Positions 1 through 13,163 of a DNA stretch of 64,000 nucleotides are shown one piece after another. The notes under the pieces are model-generated. The model was not told the origin of the DNA and ran no database searches. It was given only the letters and a program-made list of their open reading frames with translations. Each line of letters opens with the position of its first letter. Within the stretch, counting starts at the first letter, position 1. The position numbers and the translations under genes are program-made. The DNA is taken from contig OZ199838.1 in the NCBI GenBank assembly GCA_964304625.1, positions 12,648,001 through 12,712,000 on the forward strand. Reading direction: 5' to 3'. This DNA is from Kudoa neothunni (lineage: Eukaryota > Cnidaria).

Positions 1-1455
1 TAAAGACTAATTTAACTTTTTTTGAATGCTTCAGTTATTAAATATAATACTCATTGGGAAATTATAAAAGCAATCCGATGTTACCATATGGCAACATTCG
101 GGGTGAAAGGGTTAATGACTCTAAAAGTAAATCTATTAAGATAAGCTTATTTTTTCACTCTTATACAATTACAAAATTGGCACTATATGACAAACTACAT
201 TGGTTTAACAGGAGGTGAGATGCAATAGTTTATTTCAACAAATGAGTTACGTCCACGTAAAATAAATACGATTAAGGATTAGTACAGTTAAGACTAGCCT
301 ACAAAAGATAAAATACCATCGAACTTGTTTTTCAAGAGTGTTCATTAAATTAGCATTGTTCAAAAAATAATCTGATATTACGAATAATTCTAATCATAAC
401 ATTGCTCAACTCATTATTGAATAAAAGTTTAATTAATGTCATTAATATACAATTAACGTGAGCTGCCGTTAAACTTAGTTAGGTTTATTGTTTGAAAAAA
501 TTAAATAATAAAAAAAGATTAATATTTTTTAAGGGATTAATTTCCTATGTAGACAACAAGTAACGTACAGTGAAATAAAGACCTGAAAACGACCTATTCG
601 TAGGTGCGCTAATCTCTAACTGCGAATTATCTTCTAAAAAATCATTAAATATTTTATTCCTACTCAAAACAATTTCTAATTGATCCCAATCGGCTAATTA
701 TAAGTCTATTCGAAACAATTGTTTGTTATAACATGTTGTTACGGCGTAACTCAGAGTTGCGTAGTTAATCCGATTTGGTAATTATAAATTTATTTGTCAT
801 GGGAACACTAGTAATTACGGCAACAAAAATACATAATAAATTGCCCAACAGTAAATGACGTTGTGTAAAGACAAATAATTATAGCGTGGGGAGAAATAGG
901 TGTTGGATTTGTTAATTTTAAACTGCGAATTGGAGAAATAAAGTTAACATTATTAGAATCAGGTTAAATAAAAATTATATTTATAATTTGTTATTGGAAA
1001 AATTACACAGCCAATAAATGGAAGATAATCTTTGTGATAAGACTTATTGTATCGTTTTTGACCAACAGTGTGATAATGGAGTGAATATGGGTGTGACCCC
1101 ATGTAAAAGACGGGATATTTTAGGAGAATATTGAGTAACCGAAAGCGTGACCCCCCAGGTTGGAGGTATCAATTATCAATATAAATATTAGTAAATTGGG
1201 AATTAGTTGACGAGTTTATAGTCGTAAAATTAATAACCTTAGTTTAGTGTGAATTGGTGTGGATCATAAAGAATTGATCATTACATATCTTGGCTATCTT
1301 CCAATTGAATCTCAATCAACAATCGACTAATAATTGCTAAATATTTTTTTCTGTTGATAAGTCACAGCATTCAACATTGTGAGTTATAACGCATTTATTT
1401 ATTAATAGTAAAGTTTCCTAGAGTAATCTCCACCAGTATACCATAATAAACGGAA
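1..1455. other. intergenic, upstream of XPO6
   Basis: AT-rich DNA with stop codons in all frames and no exon I could support. It must hold the promoter of the exportin-6 gene that starts at 1456, but I see no clear TATA box or other core element close to that start. Confidence 0.5.
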
Positions 1456-4400
1456 ATGTTAACAAGTAACGATTCGAGTAAAATAATCAACTATGTGGAA
1501 ACAATGTTGAGCGAATTCTATCTGCCGCAAACGTCCAACCAGCGCAAACAATGCATAGGTAATATTTTTAGGACAAATCCTTTCCATGATTGATCTACGA
1601 TTGGTCGCCGATTAGGGTTTTATTTCATAAAATACACATTTGAATTATTTGTTGGTGTTTTTAGAAGTTGAACTTTCGAAAATCAAGCAACATCCTGCTA
1701 TTCTCACGATATGCGTCGATGTTTTGTCAATGTCGACCAACAAATTTATATTGACATTTATGGTCAATATCATGGAGGTATTTATCAATTGTTGTTTGCA
1801 CGAGGAAAAAACATTACTATTTATTAGAATAGATAATACTGAAACAATTGATACTAGTGAGTTAATAATCCCTAATAATTGATTGAATTGAATTAATTTT
1901 TTCTACTAATTGTATATTTTACAATAAATTCTATTAATTTTGATTAATTCTATATTAAAAATATTACATATTATTAGGTTGTTTTCGGTCACAAATAATA
2001 TTTATCCATCTTTAGGAAATAGTCGTATTCAATTGGGAAACTTTTACAAGCAGTTATCATGATGTGAAAGAAGTTTACATTATTATATGGGCACTGATAC
2101 AAAGAGTGGATGCTTCGCTGCCTGAATTCATCCGAAATAAATTAATAAGAATATTTTGTGATATTGGAAGAATGATATGGCCTGATAAAGATTCTAACTT
2201 TTTAAATTTTATCATAAAGGTTGGTCTGTGTGTTTATTTATTTGTTTGTTGGGTTTTCACAGTGAAACATATAGCTGGTCAAAGAAAACATAACCGAATC
2301 CAATATAGGACTTAAAGCACTTCATTGCTTCATCGAAGAGATTTATAAATATAAAAAATATTTGCCACGAGATCGTGAGAAATTTGTACAGCTCTCATTC
2401 AAAGATTACATTCCAGGAATTGTTGAATTGATTGGAGAAGTGTTGGAGTGTAATGATGAGATGGAAACCAAAATGCGATCAAGTTCCGAAAATTATAATT
2501 CCTCACAAAACAACATTCGAAATATGCCTACTGTTAATGGAGCAGATTTGTTGTCATTTGTTTCATCCAATTATAACTCAACCAAATTACTATCTGCTAA
2601 AACCTCTAGAAGCCGATCGCCATCCGATAGGAGTCAACCAGCTGCGTTACCCTTGTCCAATTATGGTAATGGTGATATTGGAGGTCAAACCTCCAGCTTA
2701 TCATCTATTCAGGGAGCTTTTAACAAAAAATACAATCAAATAAAATATGCTCTAACAGTGTATGAATCTTTGCTTGAATATGTTGCCAATTTCAACCAAA
2801 TTACCGACAAAATTTTCATTTGTATGAGAAAGTTTGCCGCTCAAGACACCTCCACGTGTTTCAGTTCAATACACAGTGTACCATCAATCAATAATCTGAG
2901 TAATAATGTGTGTGAAAAGAAAATTGTTGGCGATCGTAACAAAGGCGCTATCTTGTCGCTGTCCTGTCTTAATCATCTCATAAGCAAACCTGGAACAGGG
3001 CAAAACCTCTTAAACTTGCTCTCCCAACTGAACAATGTTATTAGCGAAATTATTAACCAAATTATAACCTCAAAAACCAACTGCAACGACAGTAACAACA
3101 GTTCCACTATCGATAGTATGTATGTGGAAAAATTTCTGGATCTATCATCAAATTATTTGAACGTGTTGATTCCTCGTTTGAAAAATCTGCCCAATTTCCC
3201 CATCTCTCTCACTATAGTCAACTACACCAAATTGACCTTGTTGCCATTGTCAACACATCTCACCGCCGAAATCAATAAAATGTTTGTCTCTTTCACACAA
3301 ACACTACTAGATAATGTCATATGTAATGACGTTACCAGTTCGTTGGTAAATCTCCTTAAACCTGTTTTTATCGAAGCATTCCCAGTTTATGTGCAATTGT
3401 ATTTGTATCGTCACAATGGGAACGCGATAAGAAATATTTTTGATGAAGACGAAGAAGCCTTCAAAGAAATATATGAATCGTTTTTTAATTTTAGTTCCAA
3501 CGTTTTGGAATTGTATCCTAGCGACATCTTGTCTGTCTTGATTCGGATTAGAGATGAGAATACACCAATGTTAAATCAGCTCATCGAGCTGGCGAAAAAT
3601 TCTCCCAACTGTCAATTGGGTCTTAATGAAAGTCAAAAAGAAGAGGTTTCCAGTTCATTCAAAGATTTGTCTACCTACTTCCGAATTGTTTCGTCTTTTT
3701 CCAGCGTTCTCTCAAAACAAAACTCTATTTCAAACGATTCTTTCTCAAATGGCATCCAACTTGTTGAAGAGTAATTGTAAAATTGTGTCATTTACTCATT
3801 TTTAATTGATTAACGATTTCATACACTGGATAATGCGAGAATCGAATTGATGGTTTAACCTTATTTGGGATATTTATACATTAATTCGTTTTTTAGTACT
3901 CTTAATATTTTTAATAATTAATTAAAATAAATGTGGCCTAATAATTAATTGGTTTAAAAATTTTATTAACTTTTGTGAAATAAATTTTTGTTTTTATATA
4001 AAAAATATTAAGTTTTTATTTTCCAATTTGTTTAATAATTTAATAATAGTAATGAGGTATAATTCAAATCGCAATTATTTTTTTGTTTTATACTTCTAAT
4101 TGGAACGAGTAAAAATACGCTATTTTCTCCGTTCATTGTAAAAAATACATCGTTAATTGATTAGCAAATAAACATATAGATAATTAACCAACGTTAATTA
4201 AGTGAAATTATTCCCTAGAGAACTCATTTTAACATTCTGATAACAATATTAAAAAAATATTTCTATATTGATCTTCTAAACGACATTAGAGCAATATATA
4301 GCCTAAACCTGGGGTCTCCAAAGTGATCGATGAGAATTTCTGGGGATTCGATAATTAAGCTGTGATTCGATACGCGTTATAGAGATTCCATTGAATTTAA

Positions 4401-7400
4401 TGGGCTTTAAGACAATGTTTTCCACCGTTCTACTCCATGCTACATTATCTAATAAAACTAATTAAAATTACCGCATAATATTTGTTTTTTATTTGTAGGT
4501 TAAAGTCAATCTCCTATCTTTTTAGTTATGTAATTTAATTTTTTTTATTTATGTAGAGTCATACTTTTCAACTCATAACAACTAGCGAATACACTAGCGT
4601 TAAATTTTTCTTTAATTTAAAGGATCAGTAGTATTGATTGTTATCGACAGACAGTATGTAAAGAGATCACGATAGTTTGCATGAATTTTATAATTGACTA
4701 AGAAAGCTAAATTTTATTTTTAAAATTGATTAGAATCAAAATTAAAATAATTACGAAAATAACTATAATAATATGAAATTGCCGTTTAAACCCCTGTAGA
4801 CGTAGAAACTCCAACAACTCTTCAATCGACCTCAAGTCAAGGAACAATATTTTAAGGGAAGATTAAGATATTCTTATAACTTTTAGAGGTAGTCATGAAT
4901 AAATTTTAACTTCTCTATATATGATGTAATTTAATTCAAAAATCTGTCGTTGTATTTATATTTGTGCAAAAGTATGAAACTATAATCATATACTAGCGAC
5001 CTAATTTGGGAGGCCTATTGGATAGGATTTACGATGAAAAACAGATTCATTGTGGTAAATCTTCGAATATAGTTGTTTTTGTGGCTGACTTGATTATAAA
5101 TATCTAAAATTTTTCTGATATATTTTAATATTAAATTGTTAATAAATGATATTTTTCGATTCGTATAATTTTGGCTTTTGTTATATATTGGAAATAGAAT
5201 AATACTGAGATATATTGCAGATATTTCTATTCGTTCCAGTCAAGAAACTGAAAATACTTTAATATTTTTAATAACATCTCTGAAAAGGAACAAAAAATAA
5301 ATAAATTACTTACGCAGGAGGTCGACGAAAAAATTTTGGATATCCCTGGTGTGTGCCCTAATTAAACAGGAATAAGATATTTTACTTATGATAGAAAGAA
5401 AATTATGAAACGTTTAAAAGATTTACATATTTAAAATTTTTATTCATTTATTTTTTATTAAAATTTTAAATGTTATCAAATATCTTAAGATAGATATTTC
5501 ACGCAGTTTGAAATTGAGGGGTGCTACACGACTTCAATCTCAGGATTAACATTCGTCTATTTCAGAGTGACAGTCACGTGAGGTTAACATTATTCCGTGT
5601 GTACTAAAATTATCTGCCAATTTAATTAACTCATCGATCTATATAGAATGTTCATTTATGTATGTATGTGTTCAGTTGTTCGCTGTAATACGCGTATTAA
5701 TTGTTATTGCAGTTTATGGAAGAGTAATCCCAACGATAAAAATTAAATGTAGTAATTTTTCATCTAACCATATAGATTTTATTATTTATTATACCCATGT
5801 GAAATAATCTTATGTTTATATATCCCATTGTTCAAAGTATATGCCCAATCTCGAGTGAAGCTAAAAATTTTACGCAAATATATAAATACAACCATTATTC
5901 ATATAATAAGGTTAATTAAATTTTCAAACTGAATTGATTTACCTTCTTAAATTTATTTTCTTTACATCCACTTAAAAAACTTATTTATTTAATAATTATG
6001 GAAAACCAATTAGTTTTAATAGATATTGATATTATTAAGTAAATTTAAAATTGTTTTTTGCAAAAATATCAAGAATAAAATATCTGAATTAGGAAAACAG
6101 TATAATTTTCATGAAAATAAATAATATTTATAATATTAATGTTACTATAATTTTTGCCAACTGTAGTAAGAATCGAAACATAAGGGTAAATAAATGATGA
6201 AAGTTCTTTGCTTAACCCATAGAAATATATTTTTGGTTTGCTACAATAAAAACTTCTTTGTCCTAAATTTAATAGCGCTTTATTCAAATCACCTGTAATG
6301 AATATTCTGTTTAGACATTGTTTGTTCATTGGTTCTCTTGGTGATGGAAAAGTTATAGCGACTTGTGAAAATGAGAATCTGTTAAAAGGTTATCAGAAAC
6401 TGTAACTGTACAAATTAATGTAATAATATAATTTTACATGTGTCAGATTGAAAAATATTGCTTTATCGTTCGAAAATTACATATCCTGGGTCGTTGAAGT
6501 GTGCAGAGAACTGAAATCTCTTCAAAGAACTGAGCCTGAGAATTGTCAGATGCAGCCTTACAATAACATCAACATTTGGTTGGATCAGTTATTCAGTCAT
6601 CTCAACAAAAATCTAATTGATGTCTCAGTTGCCTCCAACGTAATTGTGTTTAGGTTTAGCTTGTTGTTGTAACATGTTTAATCAAAGAATTCAAAATCTT
6701 CTGGGCCAATACTGAGCAATTTGTATCTTTATATAACTAAAAATGTAGATCGACGATATTTTATTGGAAATTCTGATTTTTTAACATTATGTCAAAATAT
6801 TTCAACTGGGAATTTGAAAATTTCTAACAAAACTGTATTTTTCATTGCACAATATAGCTGTGTAAATTGATGATAGGTTGAAATAAACTTAGTAGCAGCT
6901 TGTTTTTCTGTTTTTATTATGCCGTATCACATGGAACCAGAAAGCAAGCAGGTAATCGAGTTGAAAAAGCAAGATTAGGAATAACATGATAAAATAGGAG
7001 TGGCCCACTCGAATCAATAATATCACTCCACTAATGTCACATTATGATAACACAATAAAAAATGTTTTTAATGGAATATCACCTGGGCAGGCTGAGAAGG
7101 TGCTGCAATTTCCACAAAGTATTTTCCCTATATCTAGAGGTAAAATCAAAAGTCAACTCTGATAGATATGAGCTTTGTCGTATTCTATGTTGAATTGATC
7201 ACAAATCTATTCGAACTGGTTTCTACCCAACCGAACAAATGCAAATTAATAGTTGTAGATATATTTACCCCATTTATTCAAATGTTATTTGCCATGACGC
7301 CGTCTTTTGCACTGATACATAAAGGTAGGTAACCAGTATACGCTACGCAAATGCGAATAAATTTTAGAGCTGTTTATCAAAATTGTCAACTTTTATTTGA

Positions 7401-9311
7401 TCATCGTCAAGTCTTTTAAATCCGAAGCCAAATATGAAGGTGTTGAAAAACTTATTGAAACGTTACTAGCAGTTGTTACTAAGTATGTGTTATTGTTTGG
7501 GATTTCCCCCTTATAATATGAAGATTTCAACTTAAAATTTTTGTAGTGATCAGTGGATTATATTGTATAGTAAGGATTCGAAAGACGAAATTATATCAAA
7601 GTATTTATCGTATATTTACGCTTTTAATAACAAACTTTGCTTTTAGTTACTTGAAAATGTTGAATTATTCTATTGCAGACAATAACTCACTCTCCCAGAA
7701 TTTGGCTCCCAAAGTAGCCTCACTTGCGACTACTTTTATTCGACCAAAATTTATATCAGATGTTGGTTGTTTTTTGCGTTCTCCAGTGTAATACATGTGA
7801 TATAGAATTCAAATCCAGCTTTATTGCTTGAATATGCTCAACTCAACTGCACAATTCTGCTTACTCATTACATTAAATTGGCCAATGAAATGACCTCCAG
7901 TAAATCTAACTGTTTGGCGCAAATCAAACAAGTATTATCGTACTAACTTTACTGTTCATCTGTAATTTTATTGATAGAATCTATTAAATTTGCTACAAAT
8001 TAATGACTTTGAAATTATAAAATTGATCGCTCGCACTTTTATATCACTGAATACAACATTCAAGTTCTTCAGCAAAGTATTCCCATTCGGTGGACAACAC
8101 CAATCACCTTTTTGATTTCTAATTTTTAATTTCTACCCTAATATTAGTTTTCAAAAATTAATTGGAATCAGTATATTTTAATAATTAATTAATTGAAGGT
8201 TTTTATATTATAAATTTCAGACTTTTTATAAAGGATTAAAAAATTAAACAAAGCTACCACTAGAATATTTAAAAAAATCATAAAATTGTTATAGTTAATA
8301 TTTTTCAATCCAAAAAGGAAACTATAAATTAAAATTTTAAATTACACAATAGCAAACAAAGTTAGATATTAGCGCTAGTTTTCCTTAATTTGAGTGTAGA
8401 CGAACCAAAATGATAATAATAATAAATACTGTCTATACTCATTTGTCTAAGATAAAATTTAGTAAACTTTTGATATTATTTATCCACAAAAAAGGTAAAA
8501 TTATGCTATATCGAGTCACGCAATAATAAGGCCCTACTGTATTTAGATTTAGATCACTAATTTTTAGTTACTATTAATATTTTTTGCAAAAAACAACTAT
8601 TAAGTAAACATAATTTCAATATATATGAGTGAATTACTCTTGATTAAGCTCATTTATATTTATTTTTTGTAAATTTATAGTAATATAATTTTATATATAA
8701 ATTTTCTAAAATTATTAAAAATAAGTAAAGCAGATTAATCAAACCTCATTTGGAGTATTTTGTAAATAAAGTTAAATACAGGTACATTTTAAATATATTG
8801 CAATTTAGTATAAACGAATATTGTTTATTGTAAAATCTAATAATTAAATAACTCGAAAAGACGTTTTTAGAATTTTAATAAGCTTGCCATAAAAAGATTT
8901 GCAAATTAATTCTGTTGTTCAATAACGTTGTTTATTAAAATATATAAACGAATAGAATATGAAAGGATTGTCCGTTCAATTTTCCTAATTGTTATTCTAT
9001 AGACATGCAACATAAGTGATGACTATGTGGAACAAATCTCAAACATTTTCAACAATATTCTTTTGGACGATTCCTTTGGTGCTATCCACACTGAAATTAT
9101 GGACGCATTATTCAATTTGATAAAAAATAAAATATTCTACTATTTTAGCAGATATCTACCGAATATCATAAACGATTCTACCAGATTATCTCAACAACAC
9201 AAGGAAGTACTTATACGTATTTCCATGCAATCAGCTCAAGTGTCCAACGAACACGATTTCTATCAGGCTATGAATGCAATTATTCATGACTATCATCTCT
9301 ATTCCACATAG
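1456..9311 (+). CDS. XPO6: exportin-6 (actin-profilin nuclear exporter)
   Basis: Importin-beta family exporter, known in animals to carry profilin-actin out of the nucleus with RanGTP. Exons: 1456-1558, 1665-1777, 2016-2219, 2275-3770, 6447-6639, 6688-6859, 6896-6951, 6998-7118, 7166-7324, 7368-7482, 7547-7609, 7647-7761, 7806-7931, 7978-8076, 9003-9311. They join in frame to 1147 residues; the human protein is about 1125. Landmarks that match human XPO6 in order are SLPEFIRNK (exon 3), the LLSF...STKLL stretch (exon 4), PYHMEPESKQ-EWPTRIN (exons 7-8, like the human LPENEQQWPVRSIN), MTPSFALIHK (exon 9) and the C-terminal helical exon. The start gives METLSEFY-like N-terminal helix residues. 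Most introns are 36-65 nt; introns 4 (2.7 kb) and 14 (0.9 kb) are long, AT-rich and hold no gene I could support. The family assignment is strong although overall identity is low. Confidence 0.88.
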
Positions 9312-11061
9312 TTATCAGTTTTCCATTTTTTTACCGATTGTTTCCCATGCCGATTTTCCCAAAAATTGTTGCATATCCGTATACTTTTGGTTTAAACGCT
9401 TGTTATGTAACAAAGAGAAATGACTCTTTTTATTTTAATAAAATGGAAATTTATCGTCTAATTTTGATACCTCTTTTTTTAACAAATAAATTAGAAATAT
9501 TCTCAGCCGCAGAATTTTGAGGGATAAATATACGATAATTGAACATGCTTTGTCAGGATTCTAACTGAAATTAGGAAATCAGAAAGGAATACAAAAGTTA
9601 TCTTTCATTTTTATATCACTCTTATTATTTAGAGATTTAGTATTAGGTATACTGTGGTAGGATAATTTCATCTCCGACGTACATGTATGTTAAATTTTAA
9701 TGAATTGCCTAAATTTTTAAATATCTAATAAGCGCGCTTCTAAAAATAAATTGTACTATTTAGTTTTGTTAAAGCAGCGCTTTATAAAACTAATGACTTC
9801 TACACTAAGCAATGAAATTACGTCATATCAAATGATCTGATCCAGGGATTCTCAATAATAGGTAAAAAGTGGCATTAAGATTTAAAACGGGGAATTTTTG
9901 CGCAATGTGGTGTGTTACAACGTACTTAACGATGTTTAAGGAGTTATATTATTCGAGGTTATTAAATTCAATTAATACGCTGATAAAAATGCTTAAAATG
10001 TTCTTTGGAACAAATATTTATCAATCATTGATAAATCTATCATAAGTCTCTTTCTTATATGTCTCGCTTATCTTTTGGCGATGTAGCCTAGTAATACTTA
10101 AATAAGTATACAACCTTAGAGTAGACATGAATCTAACTTCCACATCAAGGGGGTAAATTTGGATTTTTCATCAAATCGGCGGGTAATTTTAAAATAACGA
10201 TTTAGAATCCCAAACTTCGGGCGTTGTAACAATGCCATCCATTGGAGTGAATGATGGATTCAATTTCGACTGGGTGTTAATAAACTTTCAAAAATATTAA
10301 CATCCCGTTTTTTAGATTTCAAAAATAAAAAACTTTACAATTCTCACAAACGCCATCAAGATCCCGACTGTTTGGATTTTCCAGGATTCCCCCGGCCCCG
10401 AATTTTCTTCTCCAGATTTGACTCTCGCCGATCTGAACCATTATTCTAGGAATCCTTTTTTTATTGTATTTTAAATGTAACAATTTAAACAGGCATTTGG
10501 TATGATTTTTTTTCAATTTATAGTTTCTGCCATAAGTTTAATTTTATATTCTCACATCAAAAATTATCGACTGCGAGCTCCTTTGCTCAGAGAATATACC
10601 ACTTTAATGTTTTATTTTGACATATTTGAACAGGAAGCCAAGCTAAATCCACCCATATTTTTTCCTTCTAGGCGTAATAATCTTCATTGGAGAGTCAAAC
10701 ACACAGATTCGTCCTCTTTGTCAAATATATAATTTTTTCGTAATAAATAAAATCAGCCACATCATTGTTAAATGAAAAAATATCAGGTGGCGTTACAGGA
10801 GCATTCCCGAATGGGAGTCTACACGAGCTTTTTCGATGGCTGAATATATTCTATTTTTTAACTTAATTTTTGCATATTATGCAAAACGAATAACTGTTAA
10901 AAAATTATAAGTTAAAATTTTAACTTTATCATGCTGACCTCCGATAATATTGATGCTTGCATTATGTGCGCAAGCGCACTCTGGAAGTTAAGCAAGCAGC
11001 ATGAATTTCAAAATACTTCCTTCAAAAATATTCTTTTTAAAATCTATAGGTCATTTACCAA
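9312..11061. other. intergenic, XPO6 to MRPL47
   Basis: AT-rich spacer. An open frame at 10502-10732 (76 codons, +) has no recognisable homology and no partner exons. Around 9842 there is a hAT-like end motif (CAGGGATTCTCA) without a convincing mate. Confidence 0.4.
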
Positions 11062-11872
11062 ATGTTCGTGGAGTAATCTAATTTTTTTGTACAATGAGTT
11101 TGAATAAAGTTAGAATTTACGTTATCTAAGAGCAACTGGACGAGTGGGTGGGTTGGAAGAGTTATTCGATAAAGATCCTAACAATAACGTACGCAATGGC
11201 TTAGCATGGCCAAAGGAGGTGCTTCAACAAAAAAGCAATGTTGATCTTCATAAGCTATGGTAGAAACTGCCAAGACATTAGTCACCTTAGAAAATTTAAT
11301 TTGTCTCTTTAGGTTCATTATTTTAAAAGAACTCAATTTGCAGAAAACACGGCAAGCAGAATTCCATCGCGTAAAAGTTGTAGAGCCCAACAATGAAGAA
11401 GCTATCGAAAAATTAGAACTATCTTTGTCTAGAATTAAAGATGTTATTGAAGACAGGGTAAAACGATTGTGATCGATGGATTGAGTTATTTTTTCTTTAG
11501 ACCTTGAGTATTGCGGAAGAAGTGTATAAGAGTGATGTGTATCGTAGTAGTGTGGATGATCCAGAACTGCCCTTTTCCAAGGAACTTTCCGAAAATAATT
11601 CTACGATGGACAGTGACCATTCAACAACCACTTCCACTCCGAATTACTCTAACGATTCACTTGAATATGTGCAAAAAATGGAAAATAGAGTTATCCAAGC
11701 TAGGAAAACTAGGGAGGAAGCTGAAAACCTACGGGATGAACTTTTTGATTATATTGAAAAAAAACTTTCAGGAGAATTCGATCGTCCCCACAACCGTTAT
11801 AAGTTTCCTCATTATCTGCCATACGAGGGGCCAACTCGACAGTATCGACCTATTGACGAAGGCAGGGATTAG
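11062..11872 (+). CDS. MRPL47: mitochondrial ribosomal protein uL29m
   Basis: Large-subunit protein of the mitochondrial ribosome near the polypeptide exit. Exons 11062-11072, 11131-11259, 11313-11457 and 11501-11872 join in frame to 218 residues. The diagnostic block is GGLEELFDKDP followed by NGLAW, KSNVDLHKLW and IILKELN, which matches human MRPL47 (GLEEFFDDP, GAAW, KSNEDLHKLW, VLLKERN). A helical, charged stretch with NEEAIEKLE follows, then a C-terminal RPHNRYKFPHYLPYEG segment like the human HLNKRYNRKRFFALPY. The first coding exon holds only MFV plus a split codon. It is the weakest part of the model, and an earlier start encoding a mitochondrial targeting peptide is possible. Introns are 58, 53 and 43 nt. 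I found no obvious presequence, so the true N-terminus may lie further upstream. Confidence 0.8.
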
Positions 11873-12439
11873 TTCCTATTTTTATTTAATTAAAGATGGA
11901 TGTATTTTCATAAAAGAAATTGTATCACTTAAATAATTTTGGCAAACAGCTTATTGTTACTTATTTCATTTTTTTGTTTGAAATATTTTCTTCATTTTTC
12001 TAAATCTGGAGTAATCGCTGGTATGCGGTATGCGAAGGAATTTCGCTTGATTGATCCTTGCTTAACTGCTCATTTCTTTGCGTTTCGTAACTATTATGTT
12101 TTGCTTTATAGTCAAAAGTAGAGTGATTTTTCTATTCGTTTGCTAACGTTCTATTTAACTGTTCACAAAATAACCCCTATACAGACTCTAACTGCATCAT
12201 AATAAAGTTTTCTAGGCTTTTTGTATGTCGCCATTCATATTTTAATCGTTAACAGTTTGAGTTGACCAAATACGGTATTTTTTTAGATAACAGTAAATTT
12301 TATAATTTTTTACAAGAATGATATCACATAATCTATAAGCAAAATTTTACATGAATTTCATCAGGAATTGGTATTATTGTTTATGTAAATATAAGTATGA
12401 AAAGTTAAGATATGTTTTAATGATTAGCTTGAAACGGCA

Positions 12440-12549
12440 AACAAATGAAACAGATGCCTGATCTCAGGATTGATACTCAAAAAGTGGAGAATTCAAATCC
12501 AGGCTCGCGCAAGGTTACTACTTCTGCGTTGTGTGCTCCTACTCTAAGA
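12440..12549 (+). repeat. possible tRNA-derived SINE fragment
   Basis: Higher-GC patch with a B-box-like element (GAATTCAAATCC, 12489-12500) and a weak A-box-like stretch about 40 bases upstream. It abuts the left end of a hAT element. No full tRNA fold is evident, so this is tentative. Confidence 0.3.
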
Positions 12550-13163
12550 CAGGGATCGGAAACCCGATTGGGTGGGTTGCCGGTTCGGATAGTCATGCTA
12601 AACTAGACGACAGGACAGATTATGTATAAATCCTTTAGTTATACTGAATTTTTCACAGTAAAATTGAAAGTTGGCTTAGCAAATGTATATTTTGTTATTT
12701 AAAAGAATATATTTTCATGGTAATGCAAGAAAAATATAACGAATGTTCTAAAAAATTTTTTTAAATTACCTGATTTTCTTGATATTTATATTAATATTTC
12801 ATATATTTAAATGATGGTTCAAAATCGGAAAGAACAATAATTAAATGTTTTCATTCGCTAAAATAAGATTAGTATCGTACAATCAGCAAAAATAAGTAAG
12901 AAATTTGCTTGGGGAATATTTTAATCCTTATTTTGTTTCTGACATATTTATATTTATAAAAATAGGGTATATTTAATTAAGTTTTTGTACATTCCTATTA
13001 AGCATCTTTATATGTTGTAAGATTGATTATAAAATTGGGGAGAATTATGCAGGTATTGTCCAATCAAAATCTATTTAACTAATCATTGGCCCCTCCTCGC
13101 GAGCCGGATGAAGAAAGTTCCCGGACCAATTTTGGTCCGCGGGCGGGTCGTTGCCAACCTTTG
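12550..13163. mobile_element. hAT-type non-autonomous element, copy A
   Basis: 614-bp element. The left end starts CAGGGATCGGAAACCCG and the right end reads CGTTGCCAACCTTTG, so the termini are imperfect inverted repeats. Flanks CTCTAAGA and TTATAAGA match at 6 of 8 positions, consistent with an aged 8-bp target duplication. The ends match a second copy at 19099-19724 in the opposite orientation. No transposase reading frame inside. Confidence 0.75.

Noticed and set aside
4299-4330. Lone hAT-like end motif in XPO6 intron 4
   Set aside because: No matching opposite end or duplication found, so no element is called.
7690-7740. Apparent match of the ASLATTFIRP stretch to an earlier part of human XPO6 (VSLATTVRP)
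   Set aside because: Exon order and the neighbouring matches place this exon later in the protein; the true counterpart is in exon 6 (residues from 6688-6859).
10502-10732. 76-codon open frame (+)
   Set aside because: No recognisable motif, no splice partners in phase and no codon pattern distinct from background; could be an old transposon scrap.
11939-12121. 60-codon open frame just after MRPL47
   Set aside because: Low-complexity hydrophobic product directly downstream of a finished gene; more likely 3' untranslated sequence.
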